A stretch of 64,000 nt of DNA, from NCBI GenBank assembly GCA_965197455.1, contig OZ240208.1, positions 1,798,001-1,862,000 on the forward strand, given 5' to 3'. Below the pieces are notes generated by a model that saw only the letters and a program-made list of their open reading frames with translations, was not told the DNA's origin and did not search any database. Every line of letters begins with the position of its first letter. The first letter of the stretch is position 1. Below, in pieces: positions 8,393 to 16,091 of the stretch. Made by a program: the position numbers and the translations under genes. The DNA comes from JAGWBD01 sp965197455. Its GTDB lineage: Bacteria > Chloroflexota > Anaerolineae > Aggregatilineales > Phototrophicaceae.

Positions 8393-9304
8393 TCACGCTT
8401 CGTCAGCCGCGACCTCTACGAAGTTCACTTCGAAGAGCTTCGGCCACAGTTTGCCGGTCAACAGAAAGGTCTCGCTTGCCGGCAGCCAGGCGATGCCGTT
8501 GAGCACGTCCGCGCCCTCACGGTCCTCCTCCGCCAGCAGGCCGCTGGCGTCGATGATGGAGCGCACTTCCCCGCTGGCGCCGTCGATGACCAGGATGACC
8601 TCGCTGAGCCAGACGTTGGCGTAGACCAGGCCCTCAACGCATTCCAGTTCGTTGAGCCGCTCCAGGCGCCATTGACCCTCCGGCTCCTCGTCAGCGACCA
8701 GTGGCAGCACCTGCGTCCCGTCCCAGGCGAGTTCGGCCAGCGGCACACCGTCCAGCGTGACCCGCAGCTCCTGCAGCAGCGTGAAGTCCTGCGGGTCGCG
8801 CCGGGCGAGACGGTCGCTGCCGTTGCTCATCACCAGCGCCGCGCCGTCATAACACAGGCCCCAGCCTTCGCCTTCGTAGGGGAAGGTTGCGTAAGTGAAT
8901 GGCGCGCCTTCCGTGAAGAAATCGAGGTTGAAACTGAAGGCGATTTGCTGGCGCCAGGTCAGTTGATAGAGCTGCCCTTGCGCCAGCGCCAGGCCTTCGG
9001 CGAAGACCGGCAGGTGCCGCAACGATATCTCGCGCAGTTGACCCGTCTCCGCGTCCTGAACGACAGCGCCGCTTTCCAGATCAACCTGGCGCAGTGCAGA
9101 TTCCTCGTAGAGTCCGATGCTTTCGTAGAGCAAGCCCTCGTGCCACAGCAGCCCCTGGGTGAAGGCCACGGGATCATGCGGGTATTCCGCCAGCACCTCG
9201 GGCCGCAGCAGGCTCCAGGGCTCCGCTTCTTCCGTGGCCCGCAGCGCGCCGCCAATGGACAGCAGCAGGGTCGCAATCAGGCTCACGCGCAAGCACGTCT
9301 TCAT
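8393..9304 (-). CDS. Glutaminyl-peptide cyclotransferase (plant/bacterial type), secreted
   Basis: A 303-residue protein with a signal peptide and the hallmark YPHDPVAFTQGLLWHEGLLY of the five-bladed papaya-type glutamine cyclotransferases. Later matches include LNGIAWLPASETFLLTGKLW. It converts N-terminal Gln of peptides to pyroglutamate outside the cytoplasm. It is 76 nt upstream of the thioredoxin-propeller gene on the same strand, so both secreted beta-propeller proteins may be co-expressed. Unrelated in sequence to mammalian zinc-dependent QC. Confidence 0.9.
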   Translation of the reverse strand: MKTCLRVSLIATLLLSIGGALRATEEAEPWSLLRPEVLAEYPHDPVAFTQGLLWHEGLLYESIGLYEESALRQVDLESGAVVQDAETGQLREISLRHLPVFAEGLALAQGQLYQLTWRQQIAFSFNLDFFTEGAPFTYATFPYEGEGWGLCYDGAALVMSNGSDRLARRDPQDFTLLQELRVTLDGVPLAELAWDGTQVLPLVADEEPEGQWRLERLNELECVEGLVYANVWLSEVILVIDGASGEVRSIIDASGLLAEEDREGADVLNGIAWLPASETFLLTGKLWPKLFEVNFVEVAADEA

Positions 9305-9326
9305 CCAGTCTCCCCCTTAACCAGCT

Positions 9327-11024
9327 TCAGGGTCGCACACGTTGCGCCACCAGGCCCCACAGCCAGCGCAGCTCATGCAGCCGCAGCGCCCAGGCCATGA
9401 GCGCGAAGATCAGCGCGCACAGGCCCATGCCGGCCAGCACCAGCAACAGCTCCGCCAGAGTGTTGCCCGCGCCAATGCGCTGCACCAAAGTCGGCAATAG
9501 CAGCCAGACCAGCAGACCCGTCACCAGCGAGGCCAGGCCGGACTTGCCCAGGGTGAGCCAAAATCGCTGCTGACCCAGCCCCTCCACCCGGCGCGCCAGA
9601 ATGATGCCGCAGACCGAGGCGTGCACGAAGTGCTTGACGCTGTCGGCGACCATCAGGCTGAACAGCCCCAGCGCCGGGAACAGGGCGATCGCGATGAGCA
9701 CGTAGACGCCCAGGCTGAGCGCGCCCACCAGCGCCGGCGTGAGCGTATCCTGGCGCGCGTAAAAGGCGTAGACCAGCAGCAGGTCGAGCGCGGCGAAGGG
9801 TAGCCCCGGCAGGTAGAGCCGCAGCGCCGTCGCCGTGATCTGCGTGTCCGCCGCGTTGAAGGCGCCATGCTCGAAGAGCAGGGCGATGACGGGCGTGGCC
9901 AGCACGAAGAGCGCCGCAGTCGCCGGCAGGATCAGCGTGGTGGCCAGGCGCAGGCCCAGGCCCAGCGTGTCGCGGAAGGCGGCTCGGGCCGCTTCTGTCA
10001 TCAGGGCCGCCTGGCGCGAGAGCGTGGGCAGGATGGCGAGGCTGATGGCGGTCGCCACCAGGCCCTGCGGAAACTGTGTCAGCGTCGTGGCCCAGGCCAT
10101 GTAACCCAGCGCGCCCTCGCCCTGCGGGCTGCGCGTGGCCAGGTTGTAGCTGAAGCTGCGGATGACCAGCGTGTCCAGCAGCAGGGAGAACATCACCGGC
10201 GTGTAGAGCCGCGCAATCTGGCGCAGCGCCGGATGCCGCCAGGCGAGGCGCAGGCCGATGCGCGCCTGCCACAGGCCGGGCAGCTGCAGCGCCAACTGCA
10301 ACAGCGCGCCGGCCAGCCAGCCCAGCGCCGCCGCCGTGATGGCCCCCTGCGGCCGCTCCAGCGCCCAGGTGACAGTGCTGACGTTCAGGCTGCCTGTCAG
10401 CTGCAGCGGCGGCACCAGCGCCAACGTCACCAGCACGATACCGGCGTTGAAGACCGCGCCGGCGAAGGCCGGCCAGACGAAGAGCCGCAGCGCATAAAGC
10501 GCGCCGGCGAAGAGACTGAACCAGCCGAGAAAAATCAGCGCCGGCGCCGTCAGGCGCAGCAGCGACGTCGCCAGCGCGAAGGTCTGCGGTTCCAGACCAC
10601 CGCCGCCGAAAAGCGCGACCACCTGCGGCGCGAAGAGCTCCAGCAAGAGCACCAGCAGCGCCAGCAACACGGTGGCCACGCTCAGCAGCGCCGCAAAGAG
10701 GCGCCACAGTTCGCGTCGGCCATCGCGCGCCGCCACCTCGCTCAGCACCGGGATGATGGCGCTGTTGACGTGTCCGGCAATGAGCAGGTCGTAGAGCGCG
10801 CGTGGCGCGATGATGGCCACGTTGAAGGCGTCGATTGCAGCCGAGGCGCCGAAGAGGTTGGCCAGCGTGACCTCGCGCGCCAGGCCCAGCATGCGGCTGG
10901 CGACGTTGCCCAGCGCCAGCAGGCCGGTGGCGCGCGCCACCCCCAGTTCTGTCTCCTGACGGGTCTCGTTGGTGGTGGGTGGCTCCGGCGGAGCCGCAGG
11001 GTTGGCCAAACGCGCGGACTCCAT
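9327..11024 (-). CDS. murJ: Lipid II flippase MurJ (MviN family)
   Basis: A 565-residue integral membrane protein of the MOP exporter superfamily. The signature near the N-terminus, SRMLGLAREVTLANLFG, with DAFNVA and then SAIIPVLSEV, is diagnostic of MurJ. About 14 hydrophobic helices follow. It flips lipid-linked peptidoglycan precursor across the membrane. The ATG at 11024 (MESARLANP) is chosen because a TATACT -10 box lies 29-35 bases upstream, inside the longer TTG-started frame. The first 30 residues are a Pro/Glu-rich cytoplasmic tail. It follows elp3 by 75 nt but appears to have its own promoter. Confidence 0.92.
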   Translation of the reverse strand: MESARLANPAAPPEPPTTNETRQETELGVARATGLLALGNVASRMLGLAREVTLANLFGASAAIDAFNVAIIAPRALYDLLIAGHVNSAIIPVLSEVAARDGRRELWRLFAALLSVATVLLALLVLLLELFAPQVVALFGGGGLEPQTFALATSLLRLTAPALIFLGWFSLFAGALYALRLFVWPAFAGAVFNAGIVLVTLALVPPLQLTGSLNVSTVTWALERPQGAITAAALGWLAGALLQLALQLPGLWQARIGLRLAWRHPALRQIARLYTPVMFSLLLDTLVIRSFSYNLATRSPQGEGALGYMAWATTLTQFPQGLVATAISLAILPTLSRQAALMTEAARAAFRDTLGLGLRLATTLILPATAALFVLATPVIALLFEHGAFNAADTQITATALRLYLPGLPFAALDLLLVYAFYARQDTLTPALVGALSLGVYVLIAIALFPALGLFSLMVADSVKHFVHASVCGIILARRVEGLGQQRFWLTLGKSGLASLVTGLLVWLLLPTLVQRIGAGNTLAELLLVLAGMGLCALIFALMAWALRLHELRWLWGLVAQRVRP

Positions 11025-11053
11025 GCTGACGGGCGTTAATCCGGATGAAATGT

Positions 11054-11059
11054 AGTATA
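11054..11059 (-). promoter_or_regulatory. -10 box of murJ
   Basis: TATACT on the minus strand, 29 bases before the chosen murJ ATG. No good -35 is seen at 16-18 bp (the best is TGGCCG). The same TATACT hexamer recurs in front of dnaN, clpC, the Trm9-like gene and the sugar isomerase. Confidence 0.45.
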
Positions 11060-11099
11060 GGGGAGCGCCGCGCAACCGGCCAGTCAGGGCCAGGCGCGC

Positions 11100-12896
11100 T
11101 CAGTCCACCAGGTCACGCACTTGATACAACCCGGTGTCCGCATAGCCGCGCTGGCGATAGTAACCGCGCGTGCCCGTCGCCGAGATGACGGCGAGGCGCG
11201 CGTAACCCGCTGCCCGCGCCAGCCCGGCCGCGCGTTCAAGCAGCCGCGTGCCCAGCCCCAGGTGCTGCGCGCTGCCGGCAGCAGCCTCCCCCAGGCGCAG
11301 CGACTGGCCGTAGACGTGCACCTCGCGCACCATGGCCGCGTCACGCAACTCCTCGCTAATCGCTTCGTCCGTCGGCAGTGACAGGCGCAAGAAGGCGGCG
11401 ATGTCGCGCTGCGCGCTGATGTATTGCAGGAAGATCTCTTCGCTGCAAGACGTGCGGTAGCGCTGCTCGTCGAGCTGCAACTCCTCCGCCTGCACCTGAC
11501 GCCGGCGGATTTCGCGCGCGCGGATATCGCGGCTGCGTTCGCCCACACCCTCCAACTCGGCCTCGGCGATCTGGCGGAAGTTGGTCAGCTGGTTGCCCAC
11601 CACGATATCGGTGGAGGGGATGTCGCGGATGATGCGCGTCAAACGACAGTACTCCGGCGTGTTGCGCAGACAGGCAGTCAGCACCTGCAGCAGCTCGTCG
11701 TGGCTGTAGGGCTGCCAGCTGCCATCCTCGTATCGCTGCATCAGCTCCGCGCTCTCGATTAGCGAGCAGGGATAAATCTTAAGCTCATCGGGGCGGAAAT
11801 CCGGCTCGTCGAACAGGCGCGCATAATCGACGATGTCGGCCGTCGGCGTCGAGCCGTAGAGGTTAGGCATCCAGTGCGCGTGAATCTTGAAGCCCGCCCG
11901 GCGCAGCAGCCGCAGCGCGCGGCGCGTCGCCGCCACATCATGACCGCGCCGGTTGACAGCCAGCACCTCGTCGTTCAGGCTCTGGATGCCAATTTGCACC
12001 TTGGTGCAGCCCAGCCGCCGCACGCGCAGCACCTCGGCCTCGCTGATGTGGTCGGGCCGCGTCTCAATCACCAGGCCGACGCAGCGGCAGGCAGCCGTCT
12101 CGTTCTCGCGCTGGGCCGTCTCAAGTTCCTCCCAGCTGGCCACCTCTGCCAGCGGCGAACGCTGTAACTCGTCGCGCCAGACCTCGTGCACGACCTGGTT
12201 GTAGTTGCGCTGCATAAATCGTCCATCCACCTGCGCTTCCACACGTGCTGCCTCCGGATGCAGCGCGGTTTCCGCGCGCAGGGCGTCCAGCACCTCAGCG
12301 CGCCGGTCAATGCCGCGTCCAAAATCGTGCAGCGCATCGAAGGCACGTTTGATGAACCAGATCTGGTAATGCTCCGGGTAGAAGGACCAGGTGCCGCCAA
12401 GGATAATGAGCTCGATCTTGTCGGTGGGGTGGCCGGTGTGCCAGTAGGTCTGCAGGCGCGTCCAGGTCTGCAGATAGGGGTCGAAGGCGTTCTGTTCGGC
12501 GCGCTGCGCGCCAGGTTCATCGGCCAGGTAACTCTTGGGCATGCGCACGTCGGCGGGGCAGAAGATGCACTCGCCCGGGCAAGGGTGCGGCCGCGTGAGG
12601 ATGCTGACGGGCGTCACGCCGGAAGCGCTGCGTTGCGGTTTGCGCCGCAGCCGCAGCAACACGTCCTCGCGCTCCTCGCAGCGCGGCAGGCCCTGGCTGC
12701 CGGCCAGCTGACGCCAGGCGTGAATCAGATCGCTGCGGCTGTAGAAGCCACCGCCCGGGCGCGGGTAGCGGCGCTGCAGCCGGTTGAGCCGCTTCGCAGA
12801 CAGGCCGTCGGCAGCGACGATGGCGTGCAGCAACGGCACCAGCTGCTCACGCTGGGCCGCGTCCAGCTCAAGCACGCGCGGTCGGCGGCGACTCAT
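11100..12896 (-). CDS. elp3: Elp3-family tRNA uridine-34 modification enzyme (radical SAM + GNAT)
   Basis: A 598-residue Elp3 homologue. The radical SAM cluster motif is CPGECIFC (Cx3Cx2C, about residues 104-111), inside the family block TRPHPCPGECIFCPADVRMP. The block ELIILGGTWSFYP follows. The C-terminal 90 residues are a GNAT acetyltransferase with GLGTRLLERA and GYYRQRGY. Elp3 makes 5-carboxymethyl-uridine at the tRNA wobble position from acetyl-CoA; single-subunit bacterial and archaeal forms exist, including one from Dehalococcoides. The start overlaps the preceding 112-residue membrane protein gene by 4 nt (ATGA). A Trm9-like methyltransferase gene lies 1.4 kb away on the other strand. 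Confidence 0.93.
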   Translation of the reverse strand: MSRRRPRVLELDAAQREQLVPLLHAIVAADGLSAKRLNRLQRRYPRPGGGFYSRSDLIHAWRQLAGSQGLPRCEEREDVLLRLRRKPQRSASGVTPVSILTRPHPCPGECIFCPADVRMPKSYLADEPGAQRAEQNAFDPYLQTWTRLQTYWHTGHPTDKIELIILGGTWSFYPEHYQIWFIKRAFDALHDFGRGIDRRAEVLDALRAETALHPEAARVEAQVDGRFMQRNYNQVVHEVWRDELQRSPLAEVASWEELETAQRENETAACRCVGLVIETRPDHISEAEVLRVRRLGCTKVQIGIQSLNDEVLAVNRRGHDVAATRRALRLLRRAGFKIHAHWMPNLYGSTPTADIVDYARLFDEPDFRPDELKIYPCSLIESAELMQRYEDGSWQPYSHDELLQVLTACLRNTPEYCRLTRIIRDIPSTDIVVGNQLTNFRQIAEAELEGVGERSRDIRAREIRRRQVQAEELQLDEQRYRTSCSEEIFLQYISAQRDIAAFLRLSLPTDEAISEELRDAAMVREVHVYGQSLRLGEAAAGSAQHLGLGTRLLERAAGLARAAGYARLAVISATGTRGYYRQRGYADTGLYQVRDLVD

Positions 12897-13231
12897 GAAT
12901 CATCCGGCATGAAACTGCCCAGGGACTCCGGCCCCTGCTTGCCTTTGGCTGCCGCATCCCCGTCGTTCTCGAAGCTGATCTCCAGTTTCAGGCCTCCGGT
13001 CAGGTTGAGCGCAATGTTGTAGACCCAGGCGCCGACCAGCGCCGACACACCGCCGCCCACCGCGCCACCAATCACCACGCCGCAGAGCAGCGCCAGCCGG
13101 CCAGCGGAGTCGTCGATGACCAGGTTGCCCAGCACTGCATAGATTACGCCGAGCACCAGCCCGACCGCCGCGCCGGCCTTCAGCGCCGACGTCGGCCCGA
13201 TGCGTCTGATGGTGACTCGTTCAATGTTCAT
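12893..13231 (-). CDS. Small membrane protein with YN/GGL module, coupled to elp3
   Basis: 112 residues. A short basic start (VTIRRIGPTSALKAG) is followed by two membrane helices (about residues 17-38 and 46-72) and a cytoplasmic tail beginning WVYNIALNLTGGLKLEIS. The same TIRRI start and YN...GGLxxE tail occur in the adjacent gene, three times for the tail. The topology recalls DUF3566-type actinobacterial and Chloroflexota membrane proteins, but I cannot confirm the family. The 4-nt overlap with elp3 suggests co-translation. Function unknown. Confidence 0.75.
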   Translation of the reverse strand: MNIERVTIRRIGPTSALKAGAAVGLVLGVIYAVLGNLVIDDSAGRLALLCGVVIGGAVGGGVSALVGAWVYNIALNLTGGLKLEISFENDGDAAAKGKQGPESLGSFMPDDS

Positions 13232-13255
13232 CCCGCGTCCCCCTGCCCAATTCCA

Positions 13256-14257
13256 TTATGCTCCCGCGCCGGCCTCTTGCGCCAGTTCCGGCCACTCGCC
13301 CGTGACTTCCAGCACCAGGCCGCCGTTACGCTGTGCCAGCCAGTTGTAGAACAGCGTCCACAGCGGCCATTCGAGGAGGCTGAGAATTACCAGGTGTATA
13401 ACGGTGCTGTGCTGCAGGAGGTCCAGAATAAGCGACTCAAAGCCCCAGTTTAGCGCTCCGGAAAGCACCAGGAATATGGCACCCTCTATCAGCAGACCAA
13501 ACAGGGCAACCGGCAGTCCGATAAGCAGGGCAGAAACCACGTGAATGTATTTTATCTCCAATACACTATTTTCCACCGATGTTTCAACTCGCGCTTCTGC
13601 CCGGACGAGTTCGACTTTCAGCCCGCCTGTACGCCTTGCCACAAGATTGTAAAGCAGCGCTTTCAGCCCCCAAAATACGCCGCCCAATAGTCCCGTCAGG
13701 AGTGTAGCGCCAGCAAATACAAGCAGACCTGCCCCCGAATGAAGCACTTTCAACAGTGGGGACTGCCTTAAAAAAGGGAAAGGGTTTGAAAAAACAGTGC
13801 CCGCCAGTACCTGTAGCAAAATCGGGATACCCAGGACAAACCCGGAGATGAAGACTATCAGCACGCCCGTCCTGAAGGCTCGACCTGGGGCAACCCGTGC
13901 CACTTCATATACGCTGCTTCCACGGCGCAACTCTATTTCCAACCCTCCGGCCCGCCCTGCTGCCCGGTTGTAGATCCCTGGCCAAAGGAAGATCAGGAGC
14001 CAGGTGGTCATTCGTTGGAGAACACCAAACAGACTGACCACCTGCCTGTGCCTGTCCAGCATGTTCTGTCTGGCCGTCTCCCTGGACTCTCCCTGACCAA
14101 CCTTGTAAACCACAACGTTTGTCGGGAATACTGAGACGGCCGGAGATATTGAAGGAGCCTCGGGAGCGGGAGTTAATGCTTGTAGCAGGAATACAGCCAG
14201 TGTCGCCAGCGCAGCCGAGCGAACAAATGACCGGGCATTAATCCGTCTGATTGTCAT
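13256..14257 (-). CDS. Multi-span membrane protein with three YN/GGL modules
   Basis: 333 residues from the ATG at 14257 (MTIRRINARSF); a GTG six codons earlier is possible. AAAGAG precedes the chosen start. It contains about seven hydrophobic helices and three copies of a tail motif: IYNRAAGRAGGLEIEL (near residue 95), LYNLVARRTGGLKVEL (near 200) and FYNWLAQRNGGLVLEV (near 305). The same motif closes the next gene, so this looks like an internally triplicated relative of it. Base composition is more AT-rich than the flanking genes, suggesting a different history. Function unknown; probably co-transcribed with the 112-residue gene and elp3. Confidence 0.7.
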   Translation of the reverse strand: MTIRRINARSFVRSAALATLAVFLLQALTPAPEAPSISPAVSVFPTNVVVYKVGQGESRETARQNMLDRHRQVVSLFGVLQRMTTWLLIFLWPGIYNRAAGRAGGLEIELRRGSSVYEVARVAPGRAFRTGVLIVFISGFVLGIPILLQVLAGTVFSNPFPFLRQSPLLKVLHSGAGLLVFAGATLLTGLLGGVFWGLKALLYNLVARRTGGLKVELVRAEARVETSVENSVLEIKYIHVVSALLIGLPVALFGLLIEGAIFLVLSGALNWGFESLILDLLQHSTVIHLVILSLLEWPLWTLFYNWLAQRNGGLVLEVTGEWPELAQEAGAGA

Positions 14258-14277
14258 CAGGCTCTTTGCCTGCACGC

Positions 14278-14283
14278 TATACT
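14278..14283 (+). promoter_or_regulatory. -10 box of the Trm9-like gene, apparently leaderless
   Basis: TATACT ends six bases before the ATG at 14290, so the transcript should start at the start codon. No strong -35 is visible at the right distance. The start codons of the two divergent genes are only 32 bp apart. Confidence 0.45.
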
Positions 14284-14289
14284 GCCGCC

Positions 14290-15111
14290 ATGAATCACGC
14301 CACCCGCCAGCGACTGGGCGCCATCAACCAGACATTCTATCGTGCCGTGGCGACGGAATTCGACCGTTCGCGCGCGCAGCCCTGGGCCGGCTGGCAACCC
14401 CTGCTGCCCCACCTCGCCACATTGCCGCCGCACCCGCGCGTGCTCGACGTCGGCTGCGGCAACGGTCGCTTCGGCCACTTCCTCGCGCAGCAGCTGGGCG
14501 CCATGCGCTACACCGGCGTGGACTACTCCCCGGAAATGTTGCATATCATCAGCGAACGCCTGCCTGAAGCACAGCTGCTGACTCTCGACCTGGTCAACGA
14601 AGCGCCGCCCGCCGGTCCCTTCGACCTGGTGGTCTGCTTCGGTCTGCTGCACCACATCCCCGGCGCCTTGCAACGACAGGAGTTGATTCGCGCGCTGGCG
14701 GCCAGTGTCGCCGCAGGCGGGCTGCTGACCTTTGTCACCTGGCGCTTTGCGGATTTCGCGCGCTTCCGCCAGCGCATCGTTCCCTGGCCGGCAGAACTGG
14801 CCGACCAGGTGGAGCAGAATGACCATCTGCTGGACTGGCGCCGCGGCGCGCGTGCCCTGCGCTATTGCCACCATTTCGACAATGCCGACCATGAATCGCT
14901 GCTGCGCGCCAGCGGCCTGCCGGAGCTTGCCAGCTGGTATGCCGATGGCCCGGAAAAAGCCGGCAATCGCTACAGCCTCTTGCGCGCCGACGACCCGCAA
15001 CATCCCGCTGACCCGTCCGCCAAAGACCAGCAAAAAGCCGCCAATCGTTTCAGCCTGTTGCAGCGTCCCCTGGCAGCCACGGGCCCGGAGCCGGACGCTT
15101 GCAAGGTCTGA
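14290..15111 (+). CDS. Trm9/ALKBH8-like class I SAM methyltransferase
   Basis: 273 residues. SAM motif I is VLDVGCGNGRFG near residue 51; GVDYSPEML is motif II and FGLLHHIP is the post-motif region. The later strand GGLLTFVTW and the C-terminal pattern LRYCHHFDNADHESLLRASG, then GNRYSLL, resemble the Trm9/ALKBH8 methyltransferases that methylate 5-carboxymethyl-uridine-34 of tRNA. The neighbouring Elp3 makes that substrate, which supports the reading, but a different small-molecule methyltransferase cannot be excluded. The last 40 residues contain a short duplication (KAGNRYSLL and KAANRFSLL). The gene overlaps trmB by 13 nt. Confidence 0.75.
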   Translation: MNHATRQRLGAINQTFYRAVATEFDRSRAQPWAGWQPLLPHLATLPPHPRVLDVGCGNGRFGHFLAQQLGAMRYTGVDYSPEMLHIISERLPEAQLLTLDLVNEAPPAGPFDLVVCFGLLHHIPGALQRQELIRALAASVAAGGLLTFVTWRFADFARFRQRIVPWPAELADQVEQNDHLLDWRRGARALRYCHHFDNADHESLLRASGLPELASWYADGPEKAGNRYSLLRADDPQHPADPSAKDQQKAANRFSLLQRPLAATGPEPDACKV

Positions 15112-16091
15112 ACAGCCGCTCCCTGCCCTGGCCGACGGACTGGACAGCGCTCTTCGGCGCGGAGCGTCCGCTCATCCTTGAGATCGGCTTCGGCCAGGGA
15201 CACTTCCTGCTGCATCTGGCACGGCAGCGCCCCGAGGCGAATCTCGTCGGCCTCGAGATTTCCAACCGTTGCCTGACGCGCGTGGAGCGCGCGCTCGAGC
15301 GTCAGGGCCTGGCACAGGTGCGCGTCATCCACAGCACCGCCGGGACCGCGCTGCGCTTCCTCTTCACAATGGCCTCGCTCAGCGAGGTGCATATCAACTT
15401 TCCCGACCCCTGGTTCCGCAAAAGCCATGCGCACCGCCGCCTCATGCAGCGCGACACGCTTGATCTGCTGGTCAACCGTATGAAGCCTGGCGCCAATCTC
15501 TACCTCGCCACCGATATTCGTGCCTACGCGGAGATGAGCCACGAGCTGCTGGCCGCCACGCCCGGGCTGGACAACCAGCTGACTGCGCCCTGGGCGGACG
15601 GGCTGCCGGGCCGCGTCGTCACCCGCTACGAACGTGTCGCGCGCGCGGAAGGCCGCCCCTGCTTTTTCCACGCCTGGCAGCGCAACGCCCTGCCGCCACC
15701 GCCGGCCCCGCTCACGAAGGAGTTGCCCATGCCGCACGTCGTCTTCCGCAGCCCGCTCTCGCTGGAGGAAATGCGCGCGCGCTTCCGCCCGCTGCAACAG
15801 CACAGCGACACGACGCACATTAACTGCAGCCACGTCTTTCTGGGCGAGCGTTCCCTGCTCTTCGATGTCTACGTGAAGGAGCCGGGCATCGACCAGCACG
15901 TCGCCCTGCTGCTGCTGGAACGCCTGAACCGGCCCGGCGAATACACCTTGCAGCTGGGGATGTTCGGCCATCCGCGCCCCACCGCCGGCATTCACGCGGC
16001 CACCAACATCCTGGCGGACTGGTTGCTCGGTTTGCACGCGGAGGCTGAATTGCTCAGCCGCAAGACCAGCGCGAAAGCTGCTGGTGGCTAA
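15099..16091 (+). CDS. trmB: tRNA (guanine-N7-)-methyltransferase TrmB with C-terminal extension
   Basis: 330 residues. Residues 20-205 are TrmB: LILEIGFGQGHFLLHLA (SAM site), NLVGLEISNRCL, and the family hallmark INFPDPWFRKSHAHRRL. It methylates G46 of tRNA variable loops. The start is a TTG at 15099, with GGAG eight bases upstream, inside the end of the previous gene. An extra domain of about 120 residues follows, beginning MPHVVFRSPLSLEE. Its Met (15729) is preceded by AAGGAG at 15717-15722, an ideal ribosome-binding site, so the domain may also be made alone. The gene converges with the SDR gene, overlapping by 4 nt. Confidence 0.88.
   Translation: MQGLNSRSLPWPTDWTALFGAERPLILEIGFGQGHFLLHLARQRPEANLVGLEISNRCLTRVERALERQGLAQVRVIHSTAGTALRFLFTMASLSEVHINFPDPWFRKSHAHRRLMQRDTLDLLVNRMKPGANLYLATDIRAYAEMSHELLAATPGLDNQLTAPWADGLPGRVVTRYERVARAEGRPCFFHAWQRNALPPPPAPLTKELPMPHVVFRSPLSLEEMRARFRPLQQHSDTTHINCSHVFLGERSLLFDVYVKEPGIDQHVALLLLERLNRPGEYTLQLGMFGHPRPTAGIHAATNILADWLLGLHAEAELLSRKTSAKAAGG
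15717..15731 (+). promoter_or_regulatory. Internal ribosome-binding site and start inside trmB
   Basis: AAGGAG (15717-15722), a 6-base spacer, then an in-frame ATG at 15729. Initiation here would give a separate 120-residue copy of the TrmB C-terminal domain. Confidence 0.4.

Noticed and set aside
9867..11039. 390-residue plus-strand open frame
   Set aside because: Gln/Arg-rich low-complexity sequence antisense to murJ, a by-product of GC-rich codon bias.
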